From: Collinsella sp. AF25-2LB | Lineage (GTDB): Bacteria; Actinomycetota; Coriobacteriia; Coriobacteriales; Coriobacteriaceae | Assembly: GCF_003458415.1 (NCBI RefSeq) | Contig: NZ_QRUF01000008.1 | Span: forward strand, 76,592 to 105,501 | Direction: 5' to 3' | DNA: 28,910 nt | Part shown: piece by piece, positions 16,129 through 24,459 of the stretch | How positions within the stretch are numbered: position 1 is the first letter of the stretch | How the letters are laid out: each line of letters begins with the position of its first letter | Notes under the pieces: model-generated | Told to the model about the DNA's origin: nothing | What the model saw: only the letters and a program-made list of their open reading frames with translations | The model's database searches: none | Translations under genes and position numbers: made by a program

Positions 16129-16149
16129 CCGCGCGGCATGACCGCGCGG
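16129..16149 (+). other. Leader hairpin before groES
   Basis: The self-complementary octamer CCGCGCGG occurs at 16129-16136 and again at 16142-16149, giving an 8-bp stem around CATGA. It is followed by the AAAGGAGG ribosome site of groES. TTGACT at 16059-16064 and TATAAC at 16073-16078 are promoter-like, but their spacing (8 bp) is wrong for one promoter, so no promoter is called. No CIRCE (TTAGCACTC-N9-GAGTGCTAA) is present. Confidence 0.45.
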
Positions 16150-16170
16150 CCCACAAAGGAGGAAACAAGC

Positions 16171-16464
16171 ATGTCGTCTTTGAAGCCGCTTGCAGATCGC
16201 GTCCTGGTCAAGCCCGACGAGGCCGAGCAGAAGACCGCTTCTGGTCTGTACATCGCCAGCAACGCTCAGGAGAAGCCGCAGCGCGGCACCATCGTTGCCG
16301 TGGGCGCCGGCAAGGTCAACGACAAGGGTGAGCGCATCCCCATGGACGTCAAGGTTGGCGACGTTGTCATCTACGGCAAGTTCGGTGGCAACGAGGTCAA
16401 GGTCGACGGCGAGAAGTATCTGCTCATGCGCGCCGACGACATCTACGCCGTCGTCGAGGCCTAG
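16171..16464 (+). CDS. groES: Co-chaperonin GroES (Hsp10)
   Basis: The 97-aa protein is a full-length Hsp10 that caps the GroEL chamber. It begins MSSLKPLADRVLVKPDEAEQ and contains the mobile loop region TASGLYIASNAQEKPQ (residues 22-37), where the family usually has T-x-S-G-I-x-L-P. The dome segment is near residue 50, and YLLMRADDIYAVVEA closes the chain. The frame is open from 16138, but AAAGGAGG directly before ATG 16171 fixes the start. groEL follows after 96 nt in the same direction, the standard groESL operon. Codon use is strongly biased, indicating high expression. Confidence 0.96.
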   Translation: MSSLKPLADRVLVKPDEAEQKTASGLYIASNAQEKPQRGTIVAVGAGKVNDKGERIPMDVKVGDVVIYGKFGGNEVKVDGEKYLLMRADDIYAVVEA

Positions 16465-16482
16465 TCTCGTCAGAATCTCTGA

Positions 16483-18198
<1,716 letters not shown>

Positions 18199-18224
18199 GG
18201 CCGACAAGGTCTAGAACTCCCACC

Positions 18225-18369
18225 GGGAATCCGGGGGCGGGACGGGGACTTCTCTCCGGAACGTCCTCGGACATGCAAAGAGGCTCCGCATCGCGCTTCG
18301 CGCTGCGGAGCCTCTTTGCGTCCTGCGGAATATTCCGGAGAGAAGTCCCCGTCCCGCCCCCGGATTCCC
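18225..18369. repeat. Long nested palindrome B downstream of groEL
   Basis: A perfect 37-nt inverted repeat, 18225-18261 and 18333-18369, encloses a second perfect 16-bp hairpin: GCAAAGAGGCTCCGCA (18275-18290) with its complement at 18304-18319. Its loop itself contains GCGC-TTC-GCGC. The inner hairpin ends in CTCTTTGCG and is the likely groEL terminator. The outer arms share a TCCGG...GGGGCGGG flavour and the same layout with palindrome A on the other side of groESL, though the sequences differ. Confidence 0.82.
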
Positions 18370-18438
18370 TGCGTTTACGGCCTTGAGGTCGGCGGGCGTA
18401 GAAGGACGTGGTCGATAGGAGTACGTGTCCCTTCGCTG

Positions 18439-18457
18439 TTTCGCGCTTTGCGCGAAA
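18439..18457. other. Small perfect hairpin between groEL and the riboswitch
   Basis: TTTCGCGC (18439-18446) pairs with GCGCGAAA (18450-18457) around TTT. A further hairpin, CGCCAG at 18511-18516 with CTGGCG at 18526-18531, follows. The stretch 18370-18534 otherwise shows no gene. Confidence 0.4.
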
Positions 18458-18534
18458 GGCGCGTTACTTTGGGATGGGTGGGGAACGTGGTTGTTGCGGC
18501 AACTGGCCCTCGCCAGAAATTACCCCTGGCGTAC

Positions 18535-18562
18535 TTGTACCTCTCTTCCCTCGTGCTACACT
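18535..18562 (+). promoter_or_regulatory. Promoter of the riboflavin-transport operon
   Basis: An extended -10, TG-C-TACACT (TG at 18554-18555, box at 18557-18562), has a weak -35 TTGTAC at 18535-18540 (16-bp spacing). Transcription would begin near 18569, right at the 5' edge of the FMN riboswitch. Confidence 0.6.
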
Positions 18563-18570
18563 TGCAATTG

Positions 18571-18755
18571 CTGTTTCAGGGCGGGGTGGAATTCCCCACT
18601 GGCGGTAAATCGGGCGGTGCCAAAGGGGCGCCGTGGAGCAGGCGAGGCGTCTGCGACCGAGCCGATGAGTCCGCGACCCGTGCGTGTGTTGGTTCGCATG
18701 CCGGCTGAACTGGTGAGATCCCAGTGCCAACGGTTAGAGTCCGGATGAAAGAGGC
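18571..18755 (+). ncRNA. FMN riboswitch (RFN element)
   Basis: The conserved RFN blocks appear in order: TTTCAGGGCGGGGTG with AATTCCCCACTGGCGGTAAA (18574-18609), AGTCCGCGACC (about 18668-18678), ACTGGTGAGATCCCAGTGCC (about 18709-18728), and ACGGTTAGAGTCCGGATGAA (about 18730-18749). The segment between GGTAAA and AGTCCGCGA is longer than usual. P1 closes with TTTC against GAAA. Only about 15 nt separate the aptamer from the ribU ATG, leaving no room for a separate terminator. Control is therefore probably by hiding the ribosome site when FMN is bound. This identifies the transport substrate downstream as riboflavin or FMN. Confidence 0.93.
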
Positions 18756-18766
18756 AGGTGATCTTA

Positions 18767-19357
18767 ATGTCTGAACAGTCGCAGCATATCCATTTTGAGA
18801 ACACGAATAGGTGGAGCACCAAACAGCTCGTTACCATGGCGTTGATGTGCGCCTTGGGAGCGCTGTTTATGTATGTGCAGCTGCCCATCCTTCCCTCGGC
18901 ACCGTTTTTGACGTATGACCCGTCGCTGGTGCCGGCGATGGTGTGCGGGTTTGCGTATGGCCCCGGTGCCGGTACTGCTGTTGCCGCCATGGCGATCGTT
19001 ATCCATGCGCTCACTACGGGTGACTGGGTCGGCGCGCTTATGAATCTGGTTGCCACGCTGGGCTACATTCTGCCCGCGGCTATCGTCTACCAGAAGATGC
19101 ATACCTATAAGGGTGCCGTGATTGGCCTGGTGCTCGGCGTTATTGCCGCTACGGCGTTGTCTATGGTCGCAAACCTTACCATTGGCGTATGGTTCTGGTA
19201 TGGCTCGGTCGATGTGATCGCCCCGCTCATGATTCCTGCCGTGCTGCCGTTCAACCTTATCAAGACCGTGCTTAACTCGGTATTGACGCTTGCGGTGTAC
19301 AAGGCGGTTTCCAACCTCATCACGCCTAAAAAGGACCAGGTCAAAGGCCGCGCATGA
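18767..19357 (+). CDS. ribU: Riboflavin ECF transporter S component
   Basis: The 196-aa membrane protein has about five or six hydrophobic helices (for example residues 25-42, 55-75, 78-95, 110-130 and 145-175). It opens with the KQLVTMALMCALGALFMYV helix typical of ECF S components. The RFN riboswitch just upstream shows it is RibU, the riboflavin-binding subunit. ATG 18767 is chosen over GTG 18758 because AGGTG sits 7 nt before it. Its stop overlaps the next gene's start (ATGA at 19354-19357), so translation with the ATPase gene is coupled. Assignment of substrate rests on the riboswitch rather than on binding residues I can verify. Confidence 0.9.
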   Translation: MSEQSQHIHFENTNRWSTKQLVTMALMCALGALFMYVQLPILPSAPFLTYDPSLVPAMVCGFAYGPGAGTAVAAMAIVIHALTTGDWVGALMNLVATLGYILPAAIVYQKMHTYKGAVIGLVLGVIAATALSMVANLTIGVWFWYGSVDVIAPLMIPAVLPFNLIKTVLNSVLTLAVYKAVSNLITPKKDQVKGRA

Positions 19358-21258
19358 TTGAGTGTCGGGGCGTTTCCTTTAGTTATGACGGTGCCGCACC
19401 GGCGCTCGACGGCGTCGATCTGAACATCGAGGACGGGGAGTTTTTCTGCATCCTCGGTGGCAATGGGTCGGGCAAGTCGACGTTTGCCAAGCATCTGAAT
19501 GCGCTGTTGCAGCCCGATGTGGGCACGGTACGCATCAACGGCATGGATGCGTCCGACCCCGAGCTGGTCTACGACATTCGTTCGACCGCGGGCATGGTAT
19601 TCCAGAATCCCGACGACCAGCTGGTGGCAACGCTTGTCGAAGATGACATTGCGTTTGGTCCCGAAAACCTAGGCGTGCCATCGGCGCAAATTGCGCAGCG
19701 CGTACGCGAGGCGCTGAAGGGCGTGGGCCTGGTGGGCTTTGAGCACCACGAGACCCATGCGCTTTCGGGCGGCCAAAAGCAGCGCGTGGCGCTTGCCGGC
19801 GTGCTTGCCATGGAACCGCGCGTGCTCATATTGGACGAGGCTTCCTCGATGCTTGATCCGCGTGGGCGCAAGGCCCTCATGAAGGCTTGCCGCGCGTTGC
19901 ACGATCGCGGCATGACCATCGTGATGATTACGCACTTTATGGAAGAGGCCGCCGAGGCCGATCGTGTCGCGGTGTTTCGGGCGGGGCATGTTGCCATGCT
20001 GGGTACGCCCGAGGAGATTCTGACGCGGGCGAATGAACTCGCTCAGCTCAACCTGGATATGCCGGCGTCGTGCTGCTTAGGTAGGACACTTCGTGCGAAG
20101 GGCGTGCCCGTTTGCGCGCAGGTACGTGAGGCGGATATGGTCGCCGAGATTGCGCAGACTTATGCCGAGCGAAGTGGGGCAGGCACCGCGGGGCAGTCTT
20201 CCGCATCCCAGTTGGAAATCGCTGACGGCACTGTTCCGGTAGACAACGAGGGCAACGCGTCGGAGCCCGTCATAGAGCTATCCCATGTTTCGTACAGTTA
20301 TTCGCTCAGTCCGCGCGAGCGCCGCCGCTGGCATAAGCGCTCGGCCACTGCGGGCAAATCGAGCAAACAGGCTCTCTGGGGAAACGACCCCAGCAGTCCG
20401 TGGGCGCTGCGCGATGTATCGCTGACGGTGCGTCGCGGCGAGTTCCTGGGGCTAGCAGGCCATACCGGCTCGGGTAAATCGACTCTGGTCCAGCATCTCA
20501 ACGGGCTGATCCGTCCGCAGGAGGGAAGCATTTGCGCGCTGGGGCTCGACCTATCAAACAAGAAAGACGCCGCTGCGGTTAAGGCCAAGGTCGGCGTGGT
20601 GTTTCAGTATCCTGAGCGTCAGCTGTTTGCCGAAACCGTGGCGCAGGACGTGGCGTTTGGTCCGCACAACCTTGGCTTGCCGCAAGATGAAGTCGACCGT
20701 CGTGTCGAGTCATCGCTCTCGCGCGTGGGCCTCGATCTTTCCACGGTCGGCGACAAGAGCCCCTTTGAGCTTTCGGGCGGCCAGCAGCGTCGCGTGGCGT
20801 TTGCCGGCGTGCTCGCCATGGAACCTGAGGTGCTGGCGCTCGACGAGCCCATGGCAGGCCTCGATCCGGCTGCCCGCAGGGATTTCCTGGAGCTCATTGG
20901 CCGTTTACATGACGAAGGCCTGACCGTTGTCATGGTTTCGCATAGTATGGATGACCTGGCCAACTGCTGCGACCGCATCGTCGTGATGAACGAAGGTGCG
21001 GTGTTTGCCGAGGGAACCCCCGCGCAGGTGTTTGCACATGCCGATGAGCTCAAGTCGATCGGCTTGGGCGTACCTGCTGCTCAGCGCATGGCGTTGGCGC
21101 TCGCGGAGGCGGGCGTGCCGCTGCGTTGCGGCGGGCTCTATACGGTTGAGTCGCTGGCCGACGAGCTGGCAGATTTGCTGATCGGTCGCTCAGACGGTCC
21201 TTCTAACGTCGCGGACATTGCTAAATCCAAGACGGTCGCGCGAGAGGAGGGCTGCTAA
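19354..21258 (+). CDS. Fused ECF transporter ATPase (two ABC domains, EcfA-EcfA')
   Basis: The 634-aa protein carries two complete ABC ATPase domains that are separate EcfA1 and EcfA2 proteins in many bacteria. Domain 1 has Walker A GGNGSGKST (residues 35-43), signature LSGGQ (137-141) and Walker B with Asp161-Glu162. Domain 2 has Walker A GHTGSGKST (369-377), signature LSGGQ (473-477) and Walker B with Asp497-Glu498. A linker of about 100 residues, partly low-complexity and basic (about 265-345), joins them. Both sites look catalytically intact. It powers riboflavin uptake with RibU and EcfT, and could also serve other S components encoded elsewhere. It overlaps ribU by 4 nt and ecfT by 1 nt (TAATG). 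Confidence 0.93.
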   Translation: MIECRGVSFSYDGAAPALDGVDLNIEDGEFFCILGGNGSGKSTFAKHLNALLQPDVGTVRINGMDASDPELVYDIRSTAGMVFQNPDDQLVATLVEDDIAFGPENLGVPSAQIAQRVREALKGVGLVGFEHHETHALSGGQKQRVALAGVLAMEPRVLILDEASSMLDPRGRKALMKACRALHDRGMTIVMITHFMEEAAEADRVAVFRAGHVAMLGTPEEILTRANELAQLNLDMPASCCLGRTLRAKGVPVCAQVREADMVAEIAQTYAERSGAGTAGQSSASQLEIADGTVPVDNEGNASEPVIELSHVSYSYSLSPRERRRWHKRSATAGKSSKQALWGNDPSSPWALRDVSLTVRRGEFLGLAGHTGSGKSTLVQHLNGLIRPQEGSICALGLDLSNKKDAAAVKAKVGVVFQYPERQLFAETVAQDVAFGPHNLGLPQDEVDRRVESSLSRVGLDLSTVGDKSPFELSGGQQRRVAFAGVLAMEPEVLALDEPMAGLDPAARRDFLELIGRLHDEGLTVVMVSHSMDDLANCCDRIVVMNEGAVFAEGTPAQVFAHADELKSIGLGVPAAQRMALALAEAGVPLRCGGLYTVESLADELADLLIGRSDGPSNVADIAKSKTVAREEGC

Positions 21259-22058
21259 TGGAGGCGTTTTCGTTTGGCAGCTACTATCCCGGCGATAGTG
21301 CGATCCACCGCCTGGACCCGCGAACTAAGTTGCTCTTGGGCTTTGTGTTTCTGATCACGACGCTCACGGTCAGCAGCTTCCGCGGACTGGCCCCGGTCGC
21401 AATCTTCGTTGTCCTGATCTATACCGTGTCCCGGGTGCCGTTGCGCCGGGTCCTATCATCGATGGCACCATTGCTGGCGATTGTCGTGGTGGTCGCAGTG
21501 CTCAACCTGTTTTCCGACCAGAGCGGGCGCATTCTGTGGCAGCTTGGCTTTTTGCAGATAAGCGAGGGCTCGCTGCATTCCGCCGCCTTTATGGCGTGCC
21601 GCCTGAGCTTGATGATGGCCGGCATGAGCGCCATTACGCTCACCACGCCTACGCTCGACCTCACCGCGGGCTTTGAGCGTCTGCTCGCACCGTTTGCGCG
21701 CGTGGGGCTCCCTGCGCATGAGCTCGGCATGATCATGGGCATCGCGTTGCGCTTTATGCCGCAGTTTGCCACCGAGATGAAGCAGACGGCGGACGCGCAG
21801 GCAAGCCGCGGTGCACGCGTAACGGGTGGCCCGCTCGGCGGCGTGCGTATGCTCGGCAGTGTGGCGATTCCACTGTTCACGGGCGTGTTCCGTCATGCCG
21901 AGACGTTGTCTGCCGCCATGGATGCACGCTGCTATCACGGCGAGCAGGGCCGCACGTGTCTGCATGCACTTGCATTTCGCCGCGGGGATGCGCTGGCTGC
22001 GGTTGTGACGATGCTGCTGTTTGCGTGTGTCATCGTCGTCAACCTTCAACTTGTTTAG
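21258..22058 (+). CDS. ecfT: ECF transporter transmembrane component EcfT
   Basis: The 266-aa protein is the T component that couples the ATPases to the S component. It begins with the family motif HRLDPRTKLLLGFVFLI (about residues 17-33). It has several hydrophobic helices and two cytoplasmic coupling motifs with small-Arg-small character, ASRGA (about 182-186) and DARCYHG (about 220-226). Length matches EcfT. The start ATG overlaps the ATPase stop, and GAGGAGG lies a few nt upstream inside that gene. It completes the ribU-ecfA-ecfT operon. Confidence 0.93.
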   Translation: MEAFSFGSYYPGDSAIHRLDPRTKLLLGFVFLITTLTVSSFRGLAPVAIFVVLIYTVSRVPLRRVLSSMAPLLAIVVVVAVLNLFSDQSGRILWQLGFLQISEGSLHSAAFMACRLSLMMAGMSAITLTTPTLDLTAGFERLLAPFARVGLPAHELGMIMGIALRFMPQFATEMKQTADAQASRGARVTGGPLGGVRMLGSVAIPLFTGVFRHAETLSAAMDARCYHGEQGRTCLHALAFRRGDALAAVVTMLLFACVIVVNLQLV

Positions 22059-22088
22059 GCGCGATTCGAGCGCAAGAAAGGGGTCCCT

Positions 22089-22535
22089 ATGACCGACAAC
22101 GACCGCACGGCTCAGCTTGAGCGCGCCTGTTCGTATCTCAGGCGCATTCCGGCGTGGTATCTGGCCACGACCGATGTGACCGACGGGCATCAGCCTCGCG
22201 TGAGGCCGTTTTCGTTTGCCATGGTCGATGACGGTAAGCTGTGGTTTTGCACGTCGCGCGACAAGGATGTGTGGGCGGAGCTGAGTGCGAATCCCAAGTT
22301 TGAGCTCTCGGGCTGGAAGCCGGGGGAATGTTGGATCGTGTTGACCGGCGAGGCCGCACTTGAGGACGACGCGGTTGCGAGCGACAAGGTGCGTCAAGCG
22401 GGTTTTAAGCACATGGTGGGCATCGGCGAGGAACACGAGAGTGCCAACGACGGCCGCCTTGCTTTCTTTTCGGTCCGCAACATTGCCGCGCGCTTCTGTG
22501 ATATCGACGGCAGCGAGGAGCGCCTGGAGCTCTAG
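22089..22535 (+). CDS. Pyridoxamine 5'-phosphate oxidase-like FMN-binding split-barrel protein (copy 1)
   Basis: The 148-aa protein fits the PNPOx-like/FMN-binding split-barrel family: RIPAWYLATTD (residues 18-28), PRVRPFSFAMVDDGKLWFCTS, KDVWAELSANP and FELSGW. Family members bind FMN and act as small flavin oxidoreductases; the substrate is unknown. It begins 30 nt after ecfT with AAAGGGG as ribosome site, so it likely shares the riboflavin operon transcript. It is a clear paralogue of the next gene: both share the core W-Y-L-A-T, RPFSFA, KDVW and the AGxKHM/L segment. Confidence 0.86.
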   Translation: MTDNDRTAQLERACSYLRRIPAWYLATTDVTDGHQPRVRPFSFAMVDDGKLWFCTSRDKDVWAELSANPKFELSGWKPGECWIVLTGEAALEDDAVASDKVRQAGFKHMVGIGEEHESANDGRLAFFSVRNIAARFCDIDGSEERLEL

Positions 22536-22586
22536 AGCGTCTCAAATTAACTACCCGTTCCGAATTAGCTAGCGCCAGGAGGACAC

Positions 22587-22997
22587 ATGGACGGATTGAA
22601 TACGGTGTTGGAGTATCTGACGTCGGTGCCGGCATGGTATTTGGCGACGAGCGTTGACGGACAGCCTCATGTGCGTCCGTTTTCGTTTGCGCAGATCCAG
22701 GACGGCAAGCTGTGGTTTGTAACAGCGCGCACCAAAGATGTGTGGCAAGAGCTGCTGCAAAACCAGCGCTTTGAGGCCACGAGTTGGTGGCCGGGCCATG
22801 GCTGGCTCATCTTGCGCGGGCGTGCCGGCTTGGATGACCGGGCTTTAGGCGAAATGCGCGAAGCTGGGTGGAAGCATCTAGAGCGCCTGGGCGAGCACTA
22901 TGAGGGGCCTAACGACCCCACGCTCGTCTTCTTTAGCGTCGAGGATCCCGAGGCTTTTATCTGCAATCACGACGAATGGGTGCCGGTCGAGCTCTAG
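22587..22997 (+). CDS. Pyridoxamine 5'-phosphate oxidase-like FMN-binding split-barrel protein (copy 2)
   Basis: The 136-aa protein is the tandem paralogue of the preceding gene: SVPAWYLATSVDGQPHVRPFSFAQIQDGKLWFVT and TKDVWQELLQN match copy 1. It is slightly shorter. CAGGAGGACAC places a strong ribosome site before ATG 22587. Both copies lie directly behind a riboflavin transporter, consistent with FMN-dependent enzymes. A large hairpin follows. Whether the two form homodimers or a heterodimer cannot be told from sequence. Confidence 0.87.
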   Translation: MDGLNTVLEYLTSVPAWYLATSVDGQPHVRPFSFAQIQDGKLWFVTARTKDVWQELLQNQRFEATSWWPGHGWLILRGRAGLDDRALGEMREAGWKHLERLGEHYEGPNDPTLVFFSVEDPEAFICNHDEWVPVEL

Positions 22998-23034
22998 CCA
23001 GCTGGCTCATCCTAACAACTTGGTTTTCGCATGG

Positions 23035-23088
23035 GCGGGCCCCGTATTGCCCGGCGCCGTTAGGAGCGCCGGTCAATACGGGGCCCGC
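23035..23088. terminator. Large hairpin after the PNPOx-like genes
   Basis: A perfect 15-bp stem (23035-23049 with 23074-23088; GCGGGCCCCGTATTG) continues after one mismatch into a 7-bp inner stem (CCGGCGC, 23051-23057, with 23066-23072) and an 8-nt loop. It is followed only by TCCATTTG, so it would be a strong but T-poor terminator. Confidence 0.65.
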
Positions 23089-23131
23089 TCCATTTGTCAA
23101 TTCCTTCAAGCGAATGTGTCGGGAATGTTTC

Positions 23132-23170
23132 AATGCATGAATATGCAAGCCATTTACGTATTAATGCATC
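23132..23170 (+). promoter_or_regulatory. Likely tandem ARG boxes (ArgR operator) before argC
   Basis: The known ARG box core is TGAAT-N4-ATTCA. TGCAT-GAAT-ATGCA at 23134-23147 is a symmetrical variant. A second, weaker core, TACGT-ATTA-ATGCA, sits at 23155-23168, exactly 21 bp further on, the spacing of paired ARG boxes. The pair ends about 10 bp before the -10 of the argC promoter, so ArgR binding would block RNA polymerase. No argR gene is in the window, so this is inferred. Confidence 0.6.
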
Positions 23171-23176
23171 TTTTGG

Positions 23177-23185
23177 TGCTAAAGT
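23177..23185 (+). promoter_or_regulatory. Extended -10 promoter of the arg operon
   Basis: TG-C-TAAAGT (TG at 23177-23178, box at 23180-23185) forms an extended -10 immediately after the second putative ARG box. No good -35 is seen at the standard distance. Transcription would start near 23192, leaving a ~60-nt leader before ATG 23255. Confidence 0.5.
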
Positions 23186-23254
23186 TTCAACCCACTTCAT
23201 AACGACCGCTGCGAAATGCGCATCGGTGCATAAATCGCAGACAAGGAGTCTGAT

Positions 23255-24325
23255 ATGTCTTTGAAGGTTGGAATCGTCGGCGCGGCTGGATATGCCGGAG
23301 CCGAGCTCATTCGCCTCGTCCTCGGTCATCCCGAGTTTGAACTTGCTGCCATTACGTCCAACGCCGATGCCGGCCAGCCGTTGTCTGCGGTGCACCCGAG
23401 CTTCACCGGCGTAAGCGATCTTGTCTTTACGACGCATGATGCCCCTGAGCTCAAGAACTGCGACGCGGTCTTTTTGGCCGTGCCGCACACGGCTGCCATG
23501 GCACAGGTGCCCGCGCTGCTTGCATCGGGCGTCTCCTGCTTTGATCTTTCGGCCGACTACCGTCTGAACGACGCGTCCGTTTTTGAGGCTTGGTATGCCG
23601 CCGAGCATACGAGCCCCGAGCTGCTCAAGACCCGTGCCTTCGGTCTGCCCGAGCTGTTCTGCCAGGACTTGGAGACCGCCGCATCCGACCATGCCGACGG
23701 CAAATCCGTGCTGGTCGCCTGCGCCGGTTGCTATCCCACCGCAACGAGCCTTGCCGCCGCGCCCGCCGTGCGCGCGGGCTGGGTGGCCGAGAACGGCCCC
23801 GTGATTGTCGATGCCATTAGCGGCGTGACGGGCGCCGGTAAGTCCTGCAACGCCCGCACCCATTTTTGCAGCGCCGACGAGAACTTGGAGGCCTACGGCG
23901 TGGGCAAGCATCGCCACACGCCCGAGATTGAGCAAATCCTTGGCCTGACCGATCGCGTCGTCTTTACCCCGCACCTGGCACCGCTCAAGCGCGGTCTGCT
24001 CTCCACGGTGACGCTGCCGCTCACGCCGCAGGCTCTCGATACCTTGACCCTTGAGGACGTTGTCGACCATTACAAGCAGTTCTACGCCGGTCGCACCTTT
24101 GTGCGCGTGCTCGATGCCGGCCAGCAGCCCAAGACGGCTTCGGTCGTCGGCACCAACGCTGCCCAGATTGGCCTCGCGCTCAACAAGCGCGCGGGCGTGC
24201 TGGTGGCGACGGGTGCTATCGACAATTTGTGCAAGGGCGCTGCGGGCCAAGCAGTCCAGTGCGCCAATATCGTCTTTGGCTTTGACGAGCGACGAGGCTT
24301 GCCCACAGTGGCGTGCCCGGTGTAG
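23255..24325 (+). CDS. argC: N-acetyl-gamma-glutamyl-phosphate reductase
   Basis: The 356-aa enzyme reduces N-acetylglutamyl phosphate to the semialdehyde with NADPH, step 3 of ornithine/arginine synthesis. The nucleotide-binding GAAGYAGAE is at residues 9-17 and the catalytic cysteine is Cys159 in ACAGCYPTAT. Further matches are ADYRLND (about 100-106), SGVTGAGKS (about 189-197) and KHRHTPEIEQ. GGAG precedes ATG 23255. It leads the argC-argJ-argB-argD cluster; a 134-nt gap before argJ is larger than the others. Confidence 0.96.
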   Translation: MSLKVGIVGAAGYAGAELIRLVLGHPEFELAAITSNADAGQPLSAVHPSFTGVSDLVFTTHDAPELKNCDAVFLAVPHTAAMAQVPALLASGVSCFDLSADYRLNDASVFEAWYAAEHTSPELLKTRAFGLPELFCQDLETAASDHADGKSVLVACAGCYPTATSLAAAPAVRAGWVAENGPVIVDAISGVTGAGKSCNARTHFCSADENLEAYGVGKHRHTPEIEQILGLTDRVVFTPHLAPLKRGLLSTVTLPLTPQALDTLTLEDVVDHYKQFYAGRTFVRVLDAGQQPKTASVVGTNAAQIGLALNKRAGVLVATGAIDNLCKGAAGQAVQCANIVFGFDERRGLPTVACPV

Positions 24326-24459
24326 CACATTCGATTGTTAACGATTTGGTAGTCGGGCATCGAATGGGGCGCCACTCTTAAGCTGGTCTCATGATCACGA
24401 CTGGCATGGCGCACCAACCGATGTCCGTTTTTTGTTTGACATAAGGAGTCATAAAGACG

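Noticed and set aside
16043..16170. CIRCE or HAIR (HspR) operator before groES
   Set aside because: Neither TTAGCACTC-N9-GAGTGCTAA nor CTTGAGT-N7-ACTCAAG-like sequence is present.
18316..18708. 130-codon ORF across palindrome B and the FMN riboswitch
   Set aside because: It crosses a terminator hairpin, the promoter and conserved riboswitch sequence; not coding.
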